Positions 1 through 6,670 of a stretch of DNA of 10,069 nucleotides are shown here, in pieces (positions within the stretch are counted from its first letter, which is position 1; each line of letters opens with the position of its first letter). The position numbers and the translations under genes were made by a program. The notes below the pieces were generated by a model. The model did no database searches, had not been told where the DNA came from, and saw nothing but the letters and a program-made list of their open reading frames with translations. Origin of the DNA: Brachionus plicatilis. Taxonomy: Eukaryota; Rotifera; Eurotatoria; Ploima; Brachionidae. The stretch lies in contig QEOQ01000136.1 of assembly GCA_010279815.1 (NCBI GenBank), positions 236,559 to 246,627 on the forward strand, read 5' to 3'.

Positions 1-267
1 CTATAAAAAAAACTCAATAAATATTTTTTATATTTAATTTTTTTTTAAGTTTAAAACCCCGAGTCTCTAATGAAGACTTTTTTTGAAGCTCTGCTTTTCT
101 ATTTGAATTTCTATTATAAACGCTACGTTTTTAATATGTATCGACTTTGTGACCCATAGGACTTTTAAAATAAAAAATTTAACATTGTGAGGTCTATGTT
201 AGACCATGCACCAAATATCCTATTCATGGTTTTAAAGCATGCGTCGCTAAACAAGGGGATACGGTAC
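1..267. repeat. 267-bp direct repeat, copy A (may continue left of window)
   Basis: This copy matches 1277-1543 at a constant offset of 1276 bases, with no indels and substitutions only at 126, 147, 225 and 231 (about 98.5% identity). The match stops sharply after 267/1543. The left limit is unknown because copy A begins at the window edge. The repeat has an A/T-rich left part and a more G+C-rich right part with short palindromes: AGTCT/AGACT around a 7-nt loop (62-78), GGTCTATGTTAGACC (191-205), and ACCATG/CATGGT (203-208 and 225-230). It could be one end of a mobile element, an LTR-like flank or a recent local duplication. The visible right end lacks the CA expected of an LTR, and no polypurine tract precedes copy B, so I do not call it an LTR. 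Confidence 0.9.
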
Positions 268-425
268 GCACTAAGTCTGATTCTAACAATTAAAGAAAGC
301 CTATTCAAATTTTTTTTGGTCACATAGCCATTTAAAATCATGTACACAAATTTTATGCTACTGACAGTACTTTTAATAAAATAAACACAAATAAAAATAG
401 AATGTATAAAAATTAAAAATAGCAT
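165..425 (-). CDS. Hypothetical 86-residue open frame with hydrophobic N-terminus
   Basis: I do not recognise this frame. It starts at an ATG (425-423) and has a hydrophobic stretch over residues 1-17 that could be a signal or anchor segment. Its last 33 residues lie in repeat copy A. The matching C-terminal frame and its TAA are also open in copy B (stop at 1441-1443), where the frame is open back to about 1605 but has no early ATG. The two repeat differences inside it fall at third codon positions (one silent Lys, one Met/Ile). Against it, an open frame of this length is nearly expected by chance in 10 kb of such composition, no TATA box is evident upstream, and a competing Cys-containing plus-strand frame (about 183-320) is equally protein-like. 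It may be a shadow of repeat sequence. Confidence 0.18.
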   Translation of the reverse strand: MLFLIFIHSIFICVYFIKSTVSSIKFVYMILNGYVTKKNLNRLSLIVRIRLSAYRIPLFSDACFKTMNRIFGAWSNIDLTMLNFLF

Positions 426-673
426 TTTTTATTTAAATTTAAAACATAATTAAAAAAAACTCACAAATTAAACTACTTCTTCATCGAATTGCATACATTT
501 AGGTTCAGAAGAGTTTTGTGAATTTTTGATTAGACTTTTGCAAAATACTATAAGAATACCTTATATAATCCCCTTGTTGTATATTTTGTTTTATTGGTAT
601 ATCTTGCAATGGCAAACGTTGAACGGTGTGACCCTGCTGTGTACCGACAACAATGTGAATATTATTATTCTGA

Positions 674-871
674 CTATATATTGGTGGATCGTTTCGAGCC
701 ATCATTATATCTAATGGGATTTGTGCTGATGATATACACTGGGGAATTTTTGGTGTAAATATACAAAATACTTCAACAAGTGTGAGTGCATCAGTTGTTT
801 ACAACAAGAATGGTTCAGTTAGAAAGCCACTAGGAAGAAAGAAAGGTTCTACGAATAAATCGAAAAAATAA
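674..871 (+). pseudogene. Partial coding remnant with C-terminal AT-hook-like tail
   Basis: This frame is open for 65 codons between a TGA (671-673) and a TAA (869-871). From about 710 the codons follow a purine-any-pyrimidine trend, as real coding DNA often does. It ends in RKPLGRKKGSTNKSKK, which resembles an AT-hook (consensus core GRP inside basic residues, often GRPKGSKNK) with the central Pro replaced by Lys. AT-hooks bind the minor groove of A/T-rich DNA and are common at the ends of nuclear and transposon proteins. An AATAAA follows at 927-932. No start codon is available in frame, and the neighbouring plus frames (526-714 and 534-758) also look coding-like, so either frameshifts or an unseen splice junction join it to upstream sequence. 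On the minus strand a competing frame is open from 798 to 508. This is most likely the tail of a decayed gene or mobile-element protein lying between the two 267-bp repeats. Confidence 0.35.
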
Positions 872-926
872 TTTTTTTTTTTATTTTTTTATTCTCTTTT
901 TTGTCTTAAATATGTAACCGGTTTAT

Positions 927-932
927 AATAAA
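927..932 (+). terminator. Candidate poly(A) signal AATAAA
   Basis: A perfect AATAAA lies 55 bp after the TAA of the AT-hook frame and is preceded by T-rich sequence. The hexamer is frequent by chance in DNA this A+T-rich, so its only support is its position after a plausible C-terminus. Confidence 0.3.
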
Positions 933-1014
933 CAATGTTTAATCTTTAAAAGCTTTATTTAAGATATTGAACGTTCTGAAGTTCCAAGAATGGAATTCAT
1001 ATTTATACCTATAT

Positions 1015-1178
1015 GCTCGTGTCAAGAACACGAGCTTACAATTAAGTCAAGATGTGAGCTTAGTGCTTAATGTATATGTCAGCATTTCGAAGCGTCTAAC
1101 TTATGAGATACGTGACAAGTATAATTCTTACTTATCTTTGTGCATCAGTTGACAAGCTGATGAATAAGTGATTATTCA
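1015..1178. other. Row of stem-loops, candidate structured RNA
   Basis: Four hairpins lie in 164 bp of less A+T-rich sequence. The first is GCTCGTGT/ACACGAGC, a perfect 8-bp stem with loop CAAGA (1015-1035). The second is GACAAGTA/TACTTATC with one mismatch and a 7-nt loop (1114-1136). The third is CATCAGTT/AGCTGATG with one G-U pair and loop GACA (1143-1162). The last is TGAATAA/TTATTCA with loop GTGA, a GNRA-type tetraloop when transcribed (1161-1178). Pairing of 1041-1046 (ATTAAG) with 1065-1070 (CTTAAT) is also possible. A 61-codon plus-strand frame (967-1152) spans the region but starts at TTG and is probably incidental. I recognise no RNA family. It could be a non-coding RNA, the tail of a mobile element, or a viroid-like or ribozyme-like fold. 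Confidence 0.35.
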
Positions 1179-1276
1179 GGGTAACAAATTTTTTAATTTA
1201 AATGCCGGGTTAATAATTAAAATTAAACTTTTTTATTATTTTTAATATTTTTTTTACCATAACTTTAACGTCGCAT

Positions 1277-1543
1277 CTATAAAAAAAACTCAATAAATAT
1301 TTTTTATATTTAATTTTTTTTTAAGTTTAAAACCCCGAGTCTCTAATGAAGACTTTTTTTGAAGCTCTGCTTTTCTATTTGAATTTCTATTATAAACGCT
1401 AGGTTTTTAATATGTATCGACTATGTGACCCATAGGACTTTTAAAATAAAAAATTTAACATTGTGAGGTCTATGTTAGACCATGCACCAAATATCCTATT
1501 TATGGTCTTAAAGCATGCGTCGCTAAACAAGGGGATACGGTAC
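1277..1543. repeat. 267-bp direct repeat, copy B (complete right end)
   Basis: This is the second copy of 1-267 in the same orientation. Its differences from copy A are C-to-G at 1402, T-to-A at 1423, C-to-T at 1501 and T-to-C at 1507. The palindromes recur at 1338-1354 and 1467-1481. The 1501 change turns the ACCATG/CATGGT pairing into one that still forms with a G-U pair in RNA. The repeat ends about 75 bp beyond the AATAAA of the minus-strand repeat-protein gene, so it lies directly downstream of that gene. Sequence left of 1277 cannot be compared with copy A, because copy A meets the window edge there. Confidence 0.9.
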
Positions 1544-1618
1544 TTTAAATTGAATTGGTCAACTTTTAAATTTTTGAAAGGGTATTTAGAAATTAAAAAA
1601 AATATTCAATGAAAAATT

Positions 1619-1624
1619 TTTATT
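1619..1624 (-). terminator. Poly(A) signal AATAAA for the repeat-protein gene
   Basis: AATAAA on the minus strand lies 23 bp beyond the TAA stop of the 99-residue frame. It is followed by T-rich sequence, as a cleavage/polyadenylation site would be. The hexamer is common in this composition, but the spacing fits a short 3' UTR. Confidence 0.5.
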
Positions 1625-1647
1625 TCAAAATCTTAAAATAAATAAAC

Positions 1648-1947
1648 TTAGAAAAATCCAGCGAAAGAGGATGATCCACAGCTTGGAGCTGGTAATTGTG
1701 GAGTTGGCAATGACAATGGAGCAGAGAATTCCCATCCAGTGGTCAATGGAGCAGCTGGCAATGACAATGGAGCGGAGAATTCCCATCCGGTGGTCAATGG
1801 AGCAGCTGGCAATTGAGGTGCTGGCAATTGTGGGGCTGGTAATGACAATGGAGCGGAGAATTCCCATCCAGTGGTCAATGGCAATGATGGAGCAGCCAAT
1901 GGAGCGGAGAATTCCAATGGGGTTGACAAGTTTAATCCACAAGACAT
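1648..1947 (-). CDS. Pro/Leu/Ala/Ser-rich tandem-repeat protein, 99 aa, unknown function
   Basis: I do not recognise a family. The protein is built on TTGWEFSAPL (residues 25-34, 52-61, 69-78), with a degenerate first unit STPLEFSAPL (8-17) and short PAPQL spacers (37-46, 81-85). Cysteines sit at positions 3 and 90, each followed by Gly, and the tail is Ser-rich and aromatic (SSSFAGFF). There is no Lys, Arg, His or Asp, only four Glu and three Trp, and no signal peptide. The composition suggests a structural, disordered or cross-linked protein, but that is inference. The ATG has A at -3. A TATA box, initiator-like site and AATAAA frame the gene, and no intron is needed. Substitutions between repeat units are almost all silent in this frame (TCT/TCC, ACT/ACC, TTA/TTG, CCT/CCA). 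The same changes alter residues in two competing frames and create a TGA in the Gly/Asn-rich plus frame. Confidence 0.6.
   Translation of the reverse strand: MSCGLNLSTPLEFSAPLAAPSLPLTTGWEFSAPLSLPAPQLPAPQLPAAPLTTGWEFSAPLSLPAAPLTTGWEFSAPLSLPTPQLPAPSCGSSSFAGFF
1691..1927. repeat. Frame-preserving tandem array of 51-nt and 15-nt units
   Basis: The major unit is 51 bp and starts at 1706, 1757 and 1838. The third unit carries a 9-nt insertion. A partial fourth unit begins near 1898. The minor unit is 15 bp, at 1691-1705, 1808-1822 and 1823-1837. Every unit length and the insertion are multiples of three, so the array keeps frame. Major units differ from one another at very few sites, which points to recent expansion or gene conversion. 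The array makes up most of the 99-residue minus-strand protein. Confidence 0.85.
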
Positions 1948-1984
1948 TTTTCTAAATTTAATTATTTATTTGAATACTTATTTA

Positions 1985-2024
1985 TTCGAAGTGATTTTTC
2001 AATATTTGAAAACTATCTTTTATA
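1985..2024 (-). promoter_or_regulatory. Core promoter: TATAAAAG box and initiator-like site
   Basis: TATAAAAG lies on the minus strand at 2024-2017. About 32 bp from the first T of the box to the central A (1992) there is ATCACTT, which differs by one base from an arthropod-type initiator (TCA-K-T-Y). A start at 1992 would give a 5' UTR of about 45 nt before the ATG at 1947. The box alone would occur by chance a few times in 10 kb. The correct spacing to both the initiator and the open frame makes it credible. Confidence 0.45.
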
Positions 2025-2070
2025 TCCTTTCTTTGCTATTCATGGTTTGATAAAATTGTAAACATCACGA

Positions 2071-2113
2071 TTGTTTTGTTTTTCCTTTTTTTTTTCTTTT
2101 GTTTTTTTTTCTT
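2071..2113. promoter_or_regulatory. Poly(dA:dT) tract upstream of the repeat-protein gene
   Basis: A 43-bp stretch is almost pure pyrimidine on the plus strand, mainly T runs broken by single G or C. On the minus strand it is an A-rich purine tract about 50 bp upstream of the TATA box. Such tracts exclude nucleosomes at many eukaryotic promoters. Long T runs are common in this window, so a regulatory role is inferred from position only. Confidence 0.3.
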
Positions 2114-3470
2114 ACCAATATGTTTAATTGATGATATATTGATTCGATATTTTTTTACCTTTTTTGCCTTTGTTTCTCAAAAAGTCATTCAATTGTTTGT
2201 TTGGAAATTTTTTTGGGTCTTCCTCTCATTCGATTTTTTTTAAATAAATGTCAATAAAAAGTAAAAAAGTGGATTAATTTTATTAATATGTAATTTTTTA
2301 ATTTTGTGTTTATTTTTTGATTTTTTGGTAATTTATTTAATAGATAGTTTTTAAAAAAATTGCATGATAAATAGATTAGCTATTTTTGAAATGATTAATT
2401 TTGTGATCAAGAAATTAGTAGAGAAATTAAATCATAAAATTTTAATTTTAAGAGAACTACAATAAGAAGCTATTTTTTGATTGAATTGTTTTACTTAATT
2501 CTTGGAAATGCATTTAAAAAATTAGATTAAATTAATTTTATTCAAATTTTTTTTTATTACTGCGTAAACATAACTATTTTTCGTCTTTGAGTTTGTAAAT
2601 AAAAATCAACATATCAATCAAAATAATTAATCAAAAATTAGCTATTTTAAAATTTAAATTTTTGCATATTTTTATTTTGTTGTTTGAAGGAAATTAAGGC
2701 AAAAATTGATTTTTCTGGCTCAAAAAAAAATACGACCGGGAGCGCTGCTAATAAGAAAAATTGAGTAGGTGTTGTTTAATATTGGCACTTTTAAGAAATC
2801 GCATGTAATAATTAAATACTCTAATTAAGTTTCTCATTTTGTTGAAGTTGGTTTACTAAGCTTTCATCATGTAAAAAATCTAATAAATAAAAAGGCTTTT
2901 ATTTAAAATAGAGTTCCTCAAAACAAATTTCTACCTTGTTTGATTATTAAATTTAATTTTGCGCAAGAAAAAAAAATTCTCATTTTTTAATAACAACCTG
3001 GTGCAACTCATTAAAGCTTAGTTTCGTTTCAGGCGATCAACTTCCACTTTTTATTAAAAAAGCCAAAATTAAGCATGTCTAAATTTGAGAAAAACTCAAA
3101 CAACGCTGTTCATCAATTCATAATCCCACTTAAATTAATTTTTTTTTAATATATTTTCGATATTAATATTCCTTTCCTTAATAGTTAAACATTAATTTTA
3201 TTTGTTTTATAGTCTAATTTGATTGACAAGCGTTAGTTTTGTTTATCTCATTGGGCTCAATTTGTGTCAACCCAAAAATTGGATTTAAAAAACCAGAATT
3301 CCGTAAGTCAAATTAACATTGATAAAGATTTAAAGCTTTTTTATTTCCTAATAAATCTTGGTATTTATCTAATTTCTGAAAATAATTATTCTAGATTTTT
3401 TTTAATAAATTTAGTCTAAAAAATTTCCGTTCTGCATCTAAATCAAGTCAGTTTAAAATACCATCCTAGC

Positions 3471-3503
3471 CTAATCCTCTGCTCTTTTTTGTTCCAGGTA
3501 TTT
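3471..3503 (+). promoter_or_regulatory. Strong 3' splice-site-like motif fused to a 5' splice site
   Basis: A branch-point-like CTAAT (3471-3475) is followed by a pyrimidine-rich tract and TTCCAG ending at 3497, immediately followed by GTATTT. An acceptor joined directly to a donor (CAG|GT) with no exon between is the layout of a recursive splice site. All three frames close within a few codons downstream, so an ordinary coding exon is unlikely here. No flanking exons can be identified in the window, so use in splicing is inference. Confidence 0.25.
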
Positions 3504-4510
3504 AAAATTTTGAAAATTTGTTAATTAAATTTTTTTGTCGGTGCTCGATAAATTGTTTAGTACTTGATTCTTTAAAAATCGTATAGCCTTTTTAAGAATA
3601 GGTTTTAATGAGTTATTCTATAAGAAAGTTCTAATTCTAATAGTCCAAAAAAATTTAAAGATTAAGAAAATATCTTATTTAAAAATTCAAAAGCAACATT
3701 TATTTTACTTCAAGTTGATGATCCATTCAAAATAACATTTCAATTAAAAGAGATTGTCTCTTAATTTTAAAAAAATATATATTTTTTTTTAAGTCTACAT
3801 ATCATGCAAAGCATATAACATTAAAACTATTTAAATTAATTCCTACACTTTAAGTCTTAAATGATATTTAGAATTTACCATCATTTTCAAGGTGTCTATT
3901 TAATTCTTTTTTGAGATTTTCTCAAGATTGAAATATGAGAATGGCATTATCAAAATTGAAAAATTAAATTCAAAATCTGAAAATCTTAATCGATAAATAT
4001 TTTTAATGTCAAGAAATGAAATTTTGATGAAATTACTAAATCTAAATTTGTAATCTTATTACATTGACAAAACATTTTCAAATTTTTTAATACAAATACA
4101 AATTTATTTTAATAAAATTTTTTATCCTATTCATTTCTTACCATTTTCATAGCTTTTTTTTTCAAACTTAATGTCGTAACTTTCTAATGAAGTTGAATGA
4201 TTAAAATAACAAATAAATTTTAATCTAAAAAATTTGAAACTCTGTTAATAAGTAAATGATAAAATTAATTAGGCAAAATTTTTTTGTGTTGTATCAAAAC
4301 CTATTGAAAATTTCGTAAATAAAATTTTTAGCAGATAGCTCTCTTATTTTTATAAAATGATCATATCTTAAATTAAGATAAAATTTAATTCAAATTTAAA
4401 ACTGGGCTTATTTTTAAAATTAAATTTAAAATTAATGCAGTTTAAAAAAAAAATAATTAAACACTTTTCTCTTTAAAATTATTATTCTGTTTGAAAATTT
4501 AATATTTTTT

Positions 4511-4547
4511 CTCATTCATTTGTTTTATTTTGTGTGACAGGTATTTT
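4511..4547 (+). promoter_or_regulatory. Second acceptor-donor motif CAG|GTATTT
   Basis: A T-rich tract with few purines leads to GTGACAG ending at 4540, followed directly by GTATTTTTCC. It shares the 9-mer CAGGTATTT with the site at 3495-3503. The tract is less pure than at 3497, and T-rich runs are common here, so this is weaker evidence than the first site. Confidence 0.2.
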
Positions 4548-4899
4548 TCCTTGTTTTTCAATAAAATCCATAAACTAATTGCCTTTTAATTTGTTATAAT
4601 AGCTTCTTTTAAAAAGGTTTTAAATGTAAATTTTTAGAATTATTGAACCTAATTATTTTGACAAATACAAGTCCTGGAGAAAAATATTAAATTTAAATAT
4701 TGAATTTTTTTCATATTGTTAAAGCGCTTGCATTTACAACCAGAAAATGAAGTCTTTAAACAAAGCGACCACTTTGAGAAATTTTTATCCTTTGTCTCGT
4801 TTTTATTTGATTGAAGCTTTTGTTTAAAAAAAATTTTCATTTTTCATATAAAAAAAAACCAAAAATCTAATTCATGAATATCATTTATTTAAGATTTGC

Positions 4900-4945
4900 G
4901 AAGGTCAAAACTACAGCACTATCTGAATTTGACGTTTTCGACCTC
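4900..4945. other. Imperfect hairpin in a less A+T-rich patch
   Basis: AGGTCAAAAC (4902-4911) pairs with GTTTTCGACCT (4934-4944) with one bulged base. GTCAAA (4904-4909) can instead pair perfectly with TTTGAC (4928-4933). The surrounding sequence is richer in G+C than its neighbours. No RNA class is recognised. Confidence 0.3.
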
Positions 4946-4992
4946 AAATTCTTATTCTGAAAATATGGAAACCTTAGATTGACAATTTTTTT

Positions 4993-5031
4993 AGAGGGGT
5001 TGAAAAAATAATTTTTTTGGCTACCCCCTCT
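4993..5031. other. Hairpin with G-run/C-run stem
   Basis: AGAGGGG (4993-4999) pairs with CCCCTCT (5025-5031), and an inner A-run/T-run stem can form across 5002-5020. It is one of the few G-run/C-run pairings in the window. No function can be assigned. It may be a mobile-element fragment or a small structured transcript. Confidence 0.35.
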
Positions 5032-5174
5032 CAAAGATAAAATTATTAGTTGTATCCTTTTAGTTCTTAAAATCTTATTATTTTGTAAAAATATTTAATT
5101 ATAATTATTATACAGATTCTTAAAGTTCTTTTTCTAAGCTACAAAATGATGTATTCATTTGTTAAAAAAAAAAG

Positions 5175-5696
5175 TTTAGACTACTAAAATTGACCCGAGA
5201 CGAAAATTTTTTGAGTTTTTCACTTTTTTTGTATCTCTCTTTGTAATTTTTTACTTTTATAAATTTTGACCAAAAAATTGTAAATTTTTATTTGTCGCTA
5301 ATTTAAAATCCAGTCACAAGCTAGAAGTTATCACATTAATTTATATTTGTTTTATATATAAGTTATTTGATATTTTGAAATTTTATTTAATATTGTTAAT
5401 TTTTTATTTTTTTTAATTTTTATTTCATTGTTCATGTGGTTCTTATTGAAACAAATAATAATAACAAAAATAATTATTTTCTCGAATGCTTGAGTCTCAC
5501 TGCCTAGTGTTTTAGGTTTAACAGTTCAAAAATAAATAAAATTTTCAAATTTCAGTAGGTATTTAGATAAGGCTTATATCATCACATAAGTTAATTTGTT
5601 TTTAGAAATTTTTTTCAAGGAAATAATTAAAGATAACAAAATTTGCTCTAAAATCAATTTTCAAGATAAGAAAAACTGTAGTTTTAGTAGATTAAA
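5175..5696. mobile_element. Possible decayed relative of the 6671-7169 element
   Basis: TTTAGACTACTAAAA (5175-5189) has an inverted partner at 5682-5696 that matches at 13 of 15 positions, about 520 bp apart. The left end continues as CTACTAAAATTGACCC, close to the CTACTAAAATACCGACCC terminus of the element at 6671-7169, whose length is similar. No internal similarity is visible and the right arm is short, so chance cannot be excluded. Confidence 0.2.
5555..5564 (+). promoter_or_regulatory. Third AG|GTATTT site (weak)
   Basis: GTAG ends at 5558 and is followed directly by GTATTT, the same donor hexamer as at 3498 and 4541. The upstream tract is A/T-rich rather than pyrimidine-rich, so it is a poor acceptor. 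It is listed because of the repeated donor motif. Confidence 0.1.
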
Positions 5697-5879
5697 TCCA
5701 TCGATTAAGTTAATCTCTGGTTAAAGTGTCTAATAAACTGAATTCAGCATTTTATTCAATACACTTCTATAAAGAAAAATAAAATACAAATTTTAAAGTA
5801 ATCGAATTTTAAAGTCTAGCGCGGAAAAAAGGTAAAAAGTAGTAAGTAAGTAGGACTAAGACTAGGAAATTTATTTTAG

Positions 5880-5910
5880 TGACTTTAAAAATCAAGTAAT
5901 TTTTAAGTCA
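5880..5910. other. Hairpin, about 12-bp stem with one bulge
   Basis: TGACTTTAAAAAT (5880-5892) pairs with ATTTTTAAGTCA (5899-5910) around the 6-nt loop CAAGTA, with a single bulged T. It lies within a 190-bp patch where AAGTC or its complement recurs many times. Confidence 0.4.
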
Positions 5911-5967
5911 AAATTTGAAGTTGAATTTTTTTTTGAATTCTAGTTAAAATCAAAGTCTTTAAAATTA

Positions 5968-5979
5968 AAGTCCGGACTT
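5968..5979. other. Perfect 12-bp palindrome AAGTCCGGACTT
   Basis: The sequence is perfectly self-complementary and has a CCGG centre, which is unusual in this A+T-rich DNA. It is followed by a further GGACTT (5980-5985). It could be a dimeric protein-binding site or a remnant of an inverted repeat. Confidence 0.4.
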
Positions 5980-6670
5980 GGACTTGAATTGTGACTAAAC
6001 AACTTTAAATTATTTTTCTATTTTTAAATTACCAAACCAAGTAGTTTCATCTGGGAGGAGCAAATCTTTCATTTTAGGCTCGATATAAAAATGTTCATTA
6101 GTTTGTTTTAAATAAGTTTATTTTTTAAAAATTTTCTCAAATGATATGGTGCATTTAAAAAATTAAAAAGAAAAGCACATTTTAAAATTTATAAAAATAA
6201 ATTTTAAATTTTAGTGCCGCATTAATAAAAACGATTTTTAAATTTTTTTTAAAGATATTTTAAAAAATTTTAAAAAACATAACTACAGTCTAATCGGCGG
6301 GTAAAAATTCACTTGTTTTTGATCTTACAAAAAAAGATTAACACAACGAAAGGTAAAATTTTTCTCTAATATAATAAGTAAAAATTTAAGTGACCAGTTT
6401 TTAATTTGTGTGATAAATAAGTATAATTAAAAAAATATAATTTTATTTTTGCATTTTTGCCATGTGACCATTGATTTTTCGTTATTTATATTATTGATAT
6501 TTAGGAAATTTGAAGTTTAATTGAAGTTGTAATCAAGATCATGAGATCAAAACATAAAACGAAATATTTTTTAATAAAAATTAAAAAAAAAAATTTTCTT
6601 AAGCAATTACATGATATGTTATGTAAAGGTTATTTTCATTTATAAAATTTTAAATATACCTTTTTATCGG

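Larger units (their letters stand above)
2114..6670. other. Long A+T-rich stretch without a supported gene
   Basis: No open frame here exceeds what chance gives at this composition; the longest ATG-started one is 63 codons (minus strand, 4649-4840) and is unremarkable. I see no tRNA, rRNA, coding homology or long tandem array. A small G+C-rich patch (2731-2750, including AGCGCT) and patches near 3000-3040 and 3455-3500 stand out only by composition. Splice-like AG|GTATTT sites, several hairpins and a weak inverted pair are listed separately. The stretch may be intergenic or part of a long intron. Confidence 0.6.

Noticed and set aside
60..80. Hammerhead ribozyme core (CTAATGA between AGTCT and AGACT)
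   Set aside because: The conserved CTGATGA has A in place of the invariant G, and no GAAA/cleavage-site partner is visible in the right place. It is better read as a simple hairpin.
967..1152. 61-codon plus-strand open frame across the hairpin row
   Set aside because: It starts at TTG, the open frame is explained by the lower A+T content of the structured region, and it runs through the stems without coding signs.
1..1543. LTR retrotransposon with 267-bp LTRs
   Set aside because: The visible repeat end lacks a terminal CA, no polypurine tract precedes copy B, and no primer-binding site, gag or pol frames lie between the copies.
1625..1942. 105-codon minus-strand frame over the tandem array
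   Set aside because: It is a shadow of the 51-nt repeats. Unit differences change its residues (Cys/Arg, Trp/Arg), whereas they are silent in the 99-codon frame.
1671..1955. 94-codon plus-strand frame over the tandem array
   Set aside because: This is another repeat shadow. The same unit differences change Gln to Arg twice, so the frame shows no sign of selection.
4649..4840. 63-codon minus-strand open frame, Lys/Asn/Cys-rich
   Set aside because: Several frames of this length are expected by chance, the composition simply reflects A/T-rich codons, and no promoter or family motif supports it.
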